Origin: an uncultured Clostridia bacterium | GTDB taxonomy: Bacteria; Bacillota; Clostridia; Christensenellales; UBA1242 | Assembly: GCA_948434855.1 (NCBI GenBank) | Contig: CAOJFR010000046.1 | Location: forward strand, 1-5,398 | DNA: 5,398 bases | Direction: 5' to 3' | Shown here: positions 1-5,081 of the stretch, in pieces | How positions within the stretch are numbered: position 1 is the stretch's first letter | How the letters are laid out: every line of letters starts with the position of its first letter | Notes under the pieces: model-generated | Database searches by the model: none | The model's input: only the letters and a program-made list of their open reading frames with translations | What the model was told of the DNA's origin: nothing | Program-made: the position numbers and the translations under genes

Positions 1-2
1 CA

Positions 3-119
3 TTCATTATTTTAGAAGCAGTAAAAAATAGAACAGTAACAATCACAGTAAAATGGAATGAGCAAGCCGAAGAAAAAACTTATGTAGTATACTTTGCAGA
101 AGACATAAATTTAAAGTAA
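3..119 (+). CDS. C-terminal end of a beta-strand-rich protein, possibly a lipoprotein paralogue of the next gene (5' end outside window)
   Basis: Only the last 38 codons are present, open from the left edge in frame 3 and ending in TAA. The peptide alternates hydrophobic and polar residues (FIILEAV, TVTITVKW, KTYVVYF), as in an extracellular beta-sandwich, and ends in DINLK. No catalytic motif is visible. When its VKNRTVTITVKW segment is laid without gaps on AKTEEYKMKATY of the following lipoprotein, the strand pattern and a few residues (K, E, K, A, and W for Y) coincide. It may therefore be a neighbouring paralogue; this is inference from a weak match. No terminator separates it from the lipoprotein start 64 bases on, so the two may be co-transcribed. 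The function is not recognisable, and the reading frame is supported mainly by its composition and its stop. Confidence 0.6.
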   Translation, partial: FIILEAVKNRTVTITVKWNEQAEEKTYVVYFAEDINLK

Positions 120-183
120 AAACGCAAACTTATGCATAAAAACATAAAATTTTAGCCAAATTATGTTAAATAGAGGAAGATTT

Positions 184-738
184 ATGAAAAAATTATTATC
201 AAGAATTTCAGTTTTTGCACTAATTTTTTGTTTGGGTATATGCCTTGTTGCCTGTGGCAAAACAGATGGTCACAACTCAGGCGAAACCTCAGAAAAAATC
301 ACACTTAGCAAAGTGATGTTAGATGATGTTGAATTTGAAAATTCTGAAGAAACCAAAATCAAACAAGACGGAAATGAGTTTAAAATTTCTGGAACAATAG
401 ATGCAATGTCAAAATCTCAGAAGCTAAAATTTGGAGATGAAACAGCAACTCATGTTGTTGCCATAAAGCTCACTTTTGATAAAGAGAGAACATTAAAAGA
501 GTTTAAGCTTAAAGGAAATATAACAAAGGTATATTCAACAGATAGCACTGCAGAAAATTATGCAGGCTCACTCACAGACCTTTTGGATAATGAAGATGGC
601 GAAGATGCATTTTGTTATTTAGTGTTATCAGCAAAAACTGAAGAGTATAAAATGAAAGCAACCTACACCGATGGAACTGAAAGTAAGTTAGAATTAAAAA
701 TTGTTGCAACCATGGCAACTGCCACAGCGGAAGAATAG
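184..738 (+). CDS. Small surface lipoprotein of unknown function
   Basis: This 184-residue protein starts with a lipoprotein signal peptide: MKK, an Arg at residue 7, a hydrophobic stretch (about 8-20) and the lipobox LVAC, with the lipidated Cys at residue 24. The mature protein should be anchored to the outer face of the cytoplasmic membrane. ATG 184 is preferred over the in-frame ATG at 163 because GAGG (173-176) lies 7 bases ahead of 184, and because the signal peptide then begins with the usual MKK. The mature part is acidic and rich in K, E, T and D, with alternating hydrophobic residues suggesting beta strands. It has an acidic loop near LLDNEDGEDAF and ends in a low-complexity ATATAEE tail. 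I recognise no enzyme motif or named family. No clear sigma-70 promoter lies directly upstream, so read-through from the preceding gene is possible; a terminator closes the unit. Confidence 0.85.
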   Translation: MKKLLSRISVFALIFCLGICLVACGKTDGHNSGETSEKITLSKVMLDDVEFENSEETKIKQDGNEFKISGTIDAMSKSQKLKFGDETATHVVAIKLTFDKERTLKEFKLKGNITKVYSTDSTAENYAGSLTDLLDNEDGEDAFCYLVLSAKTEEYKMKATYTDGTESKLELKIVATMATATAEE

Positions 739-758
739 TAAGTTACGCAATAGTAAAT

Positions 759-797
759 AAAATAAAAAGAGAAATTTTCTCTTTTTATTTTTATTTT
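759..797 (+). terminator. Rho-independent terminator after the lipoprotein gene
   Basis: An inverted repeat of about 14 bp pairs 759-772 with 778-791 around a 5-base loop (AATTT). The GC pairs come only from the GAG/CTC core. It is followed by the T-rich run TATTTT. It begins 20 bases after the lipoprotein stop codon. The stem is AT-rich and hence weaker than a classic terminator, but its position is right. On the opposite strand the same hairpin would also face a T-rich run. Confidence 0.75.
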
Positions 798-808
798 ACG
801 AAAAATAT

Positions 809-817
809 TGTTATACT
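809..817 (+). promoter_or_regulatory. Extended -10 promoter candidate for polA
   Basis: TGTTATACT (809-817) is an extended -10 (TGN followed by TATACT, 5 of 6 to consensus) with only T-rich sequence where the -35 would lie. It predicts a start near 824 and a leader of about 16 bases that just contains the AGGTGG ribosome site. A second reading is TTTACG (795-800), a 17-base spacer and a perfect TATAAT (818-823). That would start near 830, inside the ribosome-binding site, so I prefer the first. Both are sequence matches only. Confidence 0.55.
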
Positions 818-839
818 TATAATATCAGGTGGTAAATTT

Positions 840-3377
840 ATGTCAGAAAAATTAGTAATTATTGATGGAAACAGCATACTATATCGTTCGTTTTATGCAC
901 TTCCGCTTCTAAATAACACAAGGGGAGAATATTCAAATGCCATATATGGTTTTGCCATGCAAATTTTAAATGTAATACAAACAATAAAACCAAAATATAT
1001 AGTCGTAGCGTTTGATGTTTCAAAGCACACATTCAGAAATGATATATATGATGGTTATAAAGCAACAAGAAAGCCAATGCCAGACGAGCTTAAAAGTCAA
1101 ATAGAGCCAGTCAAAGCAATGCTTAAAAAGATGGACATAAAAATTGCAGAGCAGCAAGGACTAGAGGGTGATGATATAATTGGCATAGTGTCAAAAATGT
1201 TTCCAGAAACCGAAACAATCATAGTAACAGGAGATAGAGATTCTTTTCAGTTAGTAGATAAAACAACCAAGGTCTATTTCACCAAAAAGGGAACTAGCGA
1301 TGTAAAAATTATGGGTGAAAAAGAGCTAAGGGAAGAATATGGAGTTAGCCCAAAAGAGTTTATAGATTTAAAGGCTCTTCAGGGTGATACGGCAGATAAC
1401 ATCCCAGGTGTTTCAGGCATTGGTCCAAAAACTGCCACAGAACTAATTCAAAAATATGGAAGTGTTGAGGGCTTATATAATCACATAGACGAGCTTTCAG
1501 GAAAAACCAAAGAAAAGTTAGTTTTGGGAAAAGAAAATGCTTTCATGTCAAAGGTTCTCGCAACAATAAAAACTGAAGGTGATCTTGGTTTTAGCCTAAG
1601 TGATTGTGAATATGAGTTTCCGTTTTCTTCAGAAGTTTATGACTTTTTTAAATATTATGAGTTCAAGTCATTAATCAGAACCACATCAAATTTTGACATG
1701 ACCAAGGGTGCAAAATCAGACATTGTTTATGAAGTTCAAAACATAATTTCAGAGGATGCAGTCAAAGAGCTTGTTCAAAAAATTAAAGCTAAAAATCAGG
1801 TGGCAATATATTTTTCTGACGGCGAAATTCATGTTTCTCTTGGCGAAAAAGAATATGTTGTTAAACTTTTATATGATTTAATTAATGGTGGAATAGAAGA
1901 CCAAAAATTCTATGCTTGTTTCAAAGAAATTTTTGAAGATGAAAGCATATTAAAAATTTGTTATGACGCAAAAAAAGATATGTATCACTTAAAGCCTTAT
2001 GGCATAAAGCTAAACAATTTTTTTGATGCATCAATAGCAAAATATTTAGTTGATGGTGTTCCAGTAGATGGAATTAAGGATATCTTTTTTGAAGAAAAGA
2101 TAAACTATATTGCAACCAAACTTTATGTATTTGCAGAAGAATATAGAAAAAAGATAGATGATGAAAAACTGCAATTTTTATATGAAAAAGTTGAAATTCC
2201 GCTATCAAAAGTGCTTTTTTCAATGGAAAATACTGGTTTTAAGTTAGATATTGATGTTTTGTTAAGCTTAAAAGAAAAATATAAAAGTGAGCAAGACTTG
2301 CTTGAAAAAGAAATTTATAAGCTAGCTGGTGAAGAATTTAACTTAAATTCTCCAAAGCAGTTAGCAAAAATTTTATATGAAAAGTTTGGGCTTACACATG
2401 ATAAAAAGCAATCCACAAGTGCAGAAAATTTGGAAATGATTTCATCAGAACATGAGATTGTAAAAGTAATATTAAGGTATAGAAAAGTATCAAAATTTTT
2501 GTCAACATACATTGATGGACTTTTGCCTCATGTTGATAAAAATAATCATATTCACACATATTTTAAGCAAACCTTAACCACCACAGGAAGGCTGTCTTCA
2601 ACTGAACCAAACCTACAAAACATACCAATCCGTTCAGAAGAGAGCAGAGAAATTAGAAGTATGTTTGTTGCATCATCAAAAGATAATGTTTTGTTTGATG
2701 CCGACTATTCACAAATAGAACTCAGACTTCTTGCACATTGTTCAGAAGACAAAAGTTTGGTTGATGCATTTTTGCATGATGCAGACATTCACACAAAAAC
2801 AGCGAGTGAGGTTTTTGGCGTTAAAGAGAGCGAAGTTACTCCAGAGATGCGAAGAACTGCCAAAATAGTAAACTTCGGAATTATTTACGGAATCAGTGAA
2901 TACGGACTTGCAGAAGATTTAAAAATTTCGTCAAAGCAAGCAAGAGAATATATAAATAGTTTTTATGCAAGTCATATTGCAGTCAGGGCATTTATGGACA
3001 AGTCAATAGAAAGTGCAAGAGAAACAGGAAAAGCAACATCGCTCTTTGGGCGAGTAAGAAAAATGTTTGATATAAAATCTTCAAACTACAATGTTAGGAC
3101 AAGGGCAGAGAGAGCCAGTCAAAATATGCCGCTTCAGGGCAGCGCTGCAGACATAATAAAAATTGCAATGGTAAACACATATAATGCCTTAAAAAGTGGT
3201 GGCTTTGCTGCAAAATTAATAATGCAGGTGCATGATGAGCTTATAATTGATGCACCAAAATCAGAAGAAGAGCAAGTAAAAAAGCTTTTAAAAGAGCAAA
3301 TGGAAAAGGCAGCAGACCTCATCGTTCCACTAGAGGTTGATGTAAGGTCAAGTTATAGATGGAGTGAAGGTCACTAA
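840..3377 (+). CDS. polA: DNA polymerase I, with 5' nuclease and polymerase but no functional proofreading site
   Basis: The enzyme fills gaps and removes RNA primers during Okazaki-fragment maturation and excision repair. It has 845 residues, slightly shorter than the Bacillus enzyme. Residues 1 to about 290 are the 5' nuclease: D9 in IIDGN, D59 and R66, E109/D111/D112 in EGDD, D132 and D134 in GDRD, D183/D186 in GDTADN, then the helix-three-turn-helix GVSGIGPKTA. Residues about 300-470 are the 3'-5' exonuclease-like fold. The ExoI acidic pair is absent (QVAIYFSDGE, from 320) and no ExoIII YxxxD motif is seen, so proofreading should be lost, as in Bacillus and Taq enzymes. Residues about 470-845 are the polymerase: TTTGRLSS with R584; motif A with D622 and E627; the O-helix with R671, K675, F679 and Y683; motif C H798-D799-E800. 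F679 corresponds to the residue that favours discrimination against dideoxynucleotides. ATG 840 has AGGTGG (827-832) 7 bases ahead. The gene has its own promoter and terminator. Confidence 0.98.
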   Translation: MSEKLVIIDGNSILYRSFYALPLLNNTRGEYSNAIYGFAMQILNVIQTIKPKYIVVAFDVSKHTFRNDIYDGYKATRKPMPDELKSQIEPVKAMLKKMDIKIAEQQGLEGDDIIGIVSKMFPETETIIVTGDRDSFQLVDKTTKVYFTKKGTSDVKIMGEKELREEYGVSPKEFIDLKALQGDTADNIPGVSGIGPKTATELIQKYGSVEGLYNHIDELSGKTKEKLVLGKENAFMSKVLATIKTEGDLGFSLSDCEYEFPFSSEVYDFFKYYEFKSLIRTTSNFDMTKGAKSDIVYEVQNIISEDAVKELVQKIKAKNQVAIYFSDGEIHVSLGEKEYVVKLLYDLINGGIEDQKFYACFKEIFEDESILKICYDAKKDMYHLKPYGIKLNNFFDASIAKYLVDGVPVDGIKDIFFEEKINYIATKLYVFAEEYRKKIDDEKLQFLYEKVEIPLSKVLFSMENTGFKLDIDVLLSLKEKYKSEQDLLEKEIYKLAGEEFNLNSPKQLAKILYEKFGLTHDKKQSTSAENLEMISSEHEIVKVILRYRKVSKFLSTYIDGLLPHVDKNNHIHTYFKQTLTTTGRLSSTEPNLQNIPIRSEESREIRSMFVASSKDNVLFDADYSQIELRLLAHCSEDKSLVDAFLHDADIHTKTASEVFGVKESEVTPEMRRTAKIVNFGIIYGISEYGLAEDLKISSKQAREYINSFYASHIAVRAFMDKSIESARETGKATSLFGRVRKMFDIKSSNYNVRTRAERASQNMPLQGSAADIIKIAMVNTYNALKSGGFAAKLIMQVHDELIIDAPKSEEEQVKKLLKEQMEKAADLIVPLEVDVRSSYRWSEGH

Positions 3378-3388
3378 AATATAAAAAG

Positions 3389-3415
3389 AAAAACACCAGC
3401 ATTGCTGGTGTTTTT
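3389..3415 (+). terminator. Rho-independent terminator after polA
   Basis: A perfect 12-bp stem pairs 3389-3400 with 3404-3415 around the 3-base loop ATT. Its GC-rich core is CACCAGC/GCTGGTG and the right arm ends in TTTTT. It begins 11 bases after the polA stop. A mirrored A-run on the left arm could allow some function on the other strand as well. It separates polA from the transglycosylase gene, which must therefore have its own promoter or rely on read-through. Confidence 0.9.
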
Positions 3416-3444
3416 GATTAAAAATAAAATTTTTAGCATATAAA
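3414..3444 (+). promoter_or_regulatory. Weak promoter candidate for the lytic transglycosylase gene
   Basis: TATAAA (3439-3444) ends only 5 bases before the ATG at 3450. A possible -35, TTGATT (3414-3419), lies 19 bases upstream and overlaps the T-run of the polA terminator. The spacing is long. If this -10 is used, transcription would begin at or next to the start codon, giving a leaderless mRNA. That fits the absence of a Shine-Dalgarno site. The call rests on short AT-rich matches. Confidence 0.35.
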
Positions 3445-3449
3445 TTATT

Positions 3450-3977
3450 ATGAAAAAGTGGATATTAATAATTTTTTCTTGTGTTTGCTTAATAACAGTC
3501 ATTGCATTTTTCATATTTCACTTTGTCTTTGTTCCAAAAAGGTATAATAAAATGGTTAATGAATATTCGCAAAAATATAATATTGAGCCAGCTTTGGTAT
3601 ATGCCATAATAAAGGCAGAAAGCGGATTCAATCCAAAGGCAAAGTCGCAGGTGGGTGCGATGGGATTAATGCAAATAATGCAGGGAACAGGAAAGTGGAT
3701 AGCTAGCGAGCTAAATGAAGATTTTTCAGAAAATAATCTCTATGATCCCAAAACCAATATAAGGTATGGATGCTTTTATCTAAATTATTTGTTTAAAAAG
3801 TTTGGAAATATGGGTGCAGTTATATGTGCATATAATGCAGGCGAAGGTGCAATTAGGCCATGGTTAAACGAAAATGGAGAGATAGATGAAGATAAAATAA
3901 GCTTTTCTGAAACAAAAAATTATTATAAAAAGGTAATGAAATATTATAAATTATATAAAAGCGATGAAATTTTTTAG
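3450..3977 (+). CDS. Membrane-anchored SLT-type lytic transglycosylase
   Basis: This 175-residue protein should cleave the MurNAc-GlcNAc bond of peptidoglycan non-hydrolytically, leaving 1,6-anhydroMurNAc ends. MKKW is followed by a hydrophobic segment (about residues 5-28) with no lipobox or obvious cleavage site, so the catalytic domain is probably tethered outside the cell by an N-terminal membrane helix. The Slt70 C-terminal-like domain fills the rest: YNIEPALVYAIIKAESGFNP with catalytic E57, GAMGLMQIM (69-77), the NLYDPKTNIRYG segment (96-107) and AYNAGEG (127-133). These are the standard motifs of transglycosylase family 1. There are no LysM or SH3 domains. From memory, many Clostridia place coaE between polA and such a gene; coaE is absent here. 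No Shine-Dalgarno site precedes ATG 3450, yet the MKK start and the complete signal anchor make this start convincing. Confidence 0.93.
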   Translation: MKKWILIIFSCVCLITVIAFFIFHFVFVPKRYNKMVNEYSQKYNIEPALVYAIIKAESGFNPKAKSQVGAMGLMQIMQGTGKWIASELNEDFSENNLYDPKTNIRYGCFYLNYLFKKFGNMGAVICAYNAGEGAIRPWLNENGEIDEDKISFSETKNYYKKVMKYYKLYKSDEIF

Positions 3978-3993
3978 TATATGTGGTTTCATG

Positions 3994-4022
3994 TTGACAT
4001 TTAATTTAAAGTCTTATAAAAT
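3994..4022 (+). promoter_or_regulatory. Sigma-70-type promoter for the ASCH-domain gene
   Basis: A perfect TTGACA (3994-3999) and TAAAAT (4017-4022, 5 of 6) are separated by exactly 17 bases. The predicted start is near 4029, giving a leader of about 20 bases that contains the ribosome-binding site. It is the best -35 match in the window and suggests constitutive expression. No operator-like inverted repeat is visible around it. Confidence 0.75.
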
Positions 4023-4049
4023 TAAATTGTAAATAAAAGAGGTGCTAAT

Positions 4050-4421
4050 ATGGAAGATATTTATAAATTTTATGTTGATGCTGAAACTTATGATAGAATT
4101 GTTGCAGGCAAAAAAACAATTCATCTTGTTATTAATGCACCAAAGTGCAAAACTTATGCTGCTGGAAATCAAATAACCTTTGAAAAGAAGCCTGAAGCAG
4201 ATTCAGATTTAAATATTAGTCCAGCAACGGTTAAGGCTGAAATTGATAATTTATATTATTTCACAGATATAAGAGAGGCAGTAGAAACGCTTGGCAAAGA
4301 AAAGTGTGGTTTCAAACAAAGTCAAACTTTTGAAAAAGTAGAAGATAAATTTCTTTCAACAGAAAAGTATGAAAAGGTTGAAAAGAATGGTTTGCTAGCA
4401 ATTTCATTTAAACTTATTTAG
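4050..4421 (+). CDS. ASCH-domain (PUA-like) protein, function unknown
   Basis: This 123-residue soluble protein has no signal peptide or membrane segment. Its layout matches small stand-alone ASCH proteins, a PUA-related beta-barrel fold linked to RNA or nucleoside binding. The N-terminal part is YKFYVDAETYDRIVAGKKTI (5-24), then YAAGNQITF (36-44) in place of the family's 'K-x-GD-x-I-x-F'. A strand follows (ATVKAEIDNLYYF), then a helical insert with EAVETLGKEKCGF, and it ends in NGLLAISFKL as the family usually ends in Y-G-V-L-G-I-E. The family signature GxKxxExR reads G20-K-K22-T-I-H25-L-V27, so the Glu and Arg are replaced by His and Val. This may change or abolish ligand binding. The start is fixed by GAGGTG (4039-4044), 5 bases before ATG. 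It is a single gene with its own promoter. The family call comes from remembered patterns; the molecular role is unknown. Confidence 0.75.
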   Translation: MEDIYKFYVDAETYDRIVAGKKTIHLVINAPKCKTYAAGNQITFEKKPEADSDLNISPATVKAEIDNLYYFTDIREAVETLGKEKCGFKQSQTFEKVEDKFLSTEKYEKVEKNGLLAISFKLI

Positions 4422-4449
4422 GCAAAAAGTAAAATAATTTTTAATGAAT

Positions 4450-4581
4450 TTGTCATAAACTTGTTATAAAGATGTTATAAACTTGTTATAAACTTGTTAT
4501 AAAGTTGTTATAAAGTTGTTATAAACTTGTTATAAAAATGTTATAAAGATGTTATATTTTTGTTATAAAAATGTTATATTA
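4450..4581. repeat. Array of twelve 11-bp direct repeats, core TGTTATAAA
   Basis: Twelve head-to-tail units of exactly 11 bases start at 4450, 4461, 4472, 4483, 4494, 4505, 4516, 4527, 4538, 4549, 4560 and 4571. The consensus is (T/A)TGTTATAAA(C/G/A). Bases 2-8 are invariant except for one T-to-C change in unit 1. Units 10 and 12 have TATATT in place of TATAAA, and variation otherwise sits at the first and last base of the unit. The period is close to one helical turn, so all units face the same side of the DNA. It is not divisible by three, and the region is noncoding. Each unit carries a self-complementary TTATAA and also reads as an extended -10 (TGTTATAAA). It lies 28 bases after the ASCH stop and would be part of that gene's 3' untranslated RNA. 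There are no spacers, so this is not a CRISPR array. The function is unknown. Confidence 0.95.
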
Positions 4582-4585
4582 AATT

Positions 4586-4615
4586 AAAAAGGAGAGAGAA
4601 ATCTTTCTTTTTTTT
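4586..4615 (+). terminator. Possible weak terminator hairpin after the repeat array
   Basis: A purine run (AAAAAGGAGAGAG, 4586-4598) can pair with a pyrimidine run (4603-4615) around the loop AAAT. That gives up to 13 pairs, three of them G-U. The T-run serves both as the right arm and as the tail, so the true stem would be shorter. It would end transcripts from the ASCH gene after the array. The mixed pairing makes it uncertain. Confidence 0.45.
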
Positions 4616-4681
4616 AACATTTTGTTTTTAATTTTATAGAAAATATAACGACCCGTTTTCCTTTAAATAATTATAATTAAC

Positions 4682-4705
4682 AAAAAAACACCCAATTTTG
4701 GGTGT
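4682..4705 (-). terminator. Rho-independent terminator for tRNA-Leu
   Basis: On the minus strand, ACACCC and GGGTGT pair (plus 4700-4705 with 4688-4693) around a 6-base loop that could close by two more A-T pairs. The hairpin is followed by a run of seven T (complement of 4682-4688, the first of which also pairs in the stem). It begins 4 bases beyond the CCA end of the tRNA gene, leaving a very short trailer. The stem is GC-rich relative to its surroundings. Confidence 0.9.
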
Positions 4706-4709
4706 CATC

Positions 4710-4793
4710 TGGTGCGAGGAAAGGGGGTCGAACCCTCACTCCTCTCGGAAACCGCCCCTTAAACGATCGCGTCTGCCATTCCGCCATCCTCGC
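4710..4793 (-). tRNA. tRNA-Leu, anticodon AAG, CCA encoded
   Basis: Read on the minus strand, the 84 bases fold into a complete class II tRNA. The acceptor GCGAGGA pairs with TCCTCGC, followed by A73 (a leucine identity base) and an encoded CCA. The D arm is GCGGAATGGCAGACGC. The anticodon stem is ATCGT/GCGGT with two G-U pairs, and its 7-base loop TTAAGGG gives anticodon AAG with G37. The long variable arm forms TTCC/GGAG around GAGA. The T arm is GAGGG-TTCGACC-CCCTT. The long variable arm and A73 fit leucine; the anticodon reads CUU directly, and CUC/CUA as well if A34 is deaminated to inosine. Bacteria more often use GAG for CUY codons. It is a single-gene unit with its own promoter and terminator, transcribed toward the ASCH gene. 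Confidence 0.96.
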
Positions 4794-4829
4794 ACAAAGG
4801 GAGTTGTAATTTTTTCAAATTACCCTATT

Positions 4830-4858
4830 AGTATAGTCATAAAATATGGTTTTGTCTA
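4830..4858 (-). promoter_or_regulatory. Promoter of tRNA-Leu
   Basis: On the minus strand, TAGACA (plus 4853-4858, 5 of 6 to TTGACA) and TATACT (plus 4830-4835, 5 of 6 to TATAAT) are 17 bases apart. The predicted start is near 4823, about 30 bases before the mature 5' end of the tRNA, a normal length for a leader removed by RNase P. This strong match fits a stable-RNA gene. Confidence 0.8.
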
Positions 4859-5030
4859 GTGATTTTTAAAAAATTTTTACTAAAATTGTCAATTTATCAA
4901 CCCATTGTTTAATATTAGCTTGGCACATATTAGGAATATAAGGCAAACCCCAAAGCTAGCATTTTAACAAAGTAGCACAAGATGTGGTTTTATGATAGAT
5001 GCACTTATATTCAAACATTATAAGATTTGG

Positions 5031-5059
5031 TTGTTAAATTAAGTTTCAGGTGCTATAAT
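5031..5059 (+). promoter_or_regulatory. Extended -10 promoter for the GNAT gene
   Basis: TGCTATAAT (5051-5059) is a perfect extended -10. TTGTTA (5031-5036, 4 of 6 to TTGACA) lies exactly 17 bases upstream. The predicted start near 5066 leaves a leader of about 16 bases containing GGAG (5074-5077). It lies between the divergent tRNA promoter and the acetyltransferase start. Confidence 0.75.
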
Positions 5060-5081
5060 TTAAGTAGGATTTTGGAGAATT

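Noticed and set aside
130..139. Perfect palindrome TTATGCATAA upstream of the lipoprotein gene, as an operator
   Set aside because: A single 10-base palindrome in AT-rich DNA is expected often, and no promoter with proper spacing was found around it.
163..183. Upstream in-frame ATG giving a 7-residue longer lipoprotein
   Set aside because: No ribosome site precedes 163, while GAGG at 173-176 is well placed for 184 and would be inside the longer frame; the signal peptide also begins naturally at MKK.
2315..2512. Minus-strand open frame of 65 codons inside polA
   Set aside because: It lies wholly antisense to conserved polymerase sequence, has no ribosome site and a low-complexity Ser/Phe/Cys-rich product; it is a shadow of polA codon use.
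3134..3322. Minus-strand open frame of 62 codons antisense to the end of polA
   Set aside because: It overlaps motif C of polA and its product is Ser/Cys/Phe-rich as expected for an antisense shadow; no start signals are seen.
3962..3992. Hairpin ATGAAA/TTTCAT spanning the transglycosylase stop as a terminator
   Set aside because: The stem is only six mostly A-T pairs with a large loop and no T-run after it, so it cannot be supported as a terminator.
4450..4581. CRISPR array or plasmid-type replication origin
   Set aside because: The units are contiguous 11-mers without spacers and no cas gene is near. No rep gene is present, and I saw no DnaA-box cluster, only an isolated poor match (TTATCAACC near 4895).
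4860..5030. Possible pseudogene or small RNA between tRNA-Leu and the GNAT gene
   Set aside because: I found no sustained reading frame, no promoter with a matching -35/-10 pair and no terminator hairpin; TTGGCA at 4920 has no -10 at the right distance.
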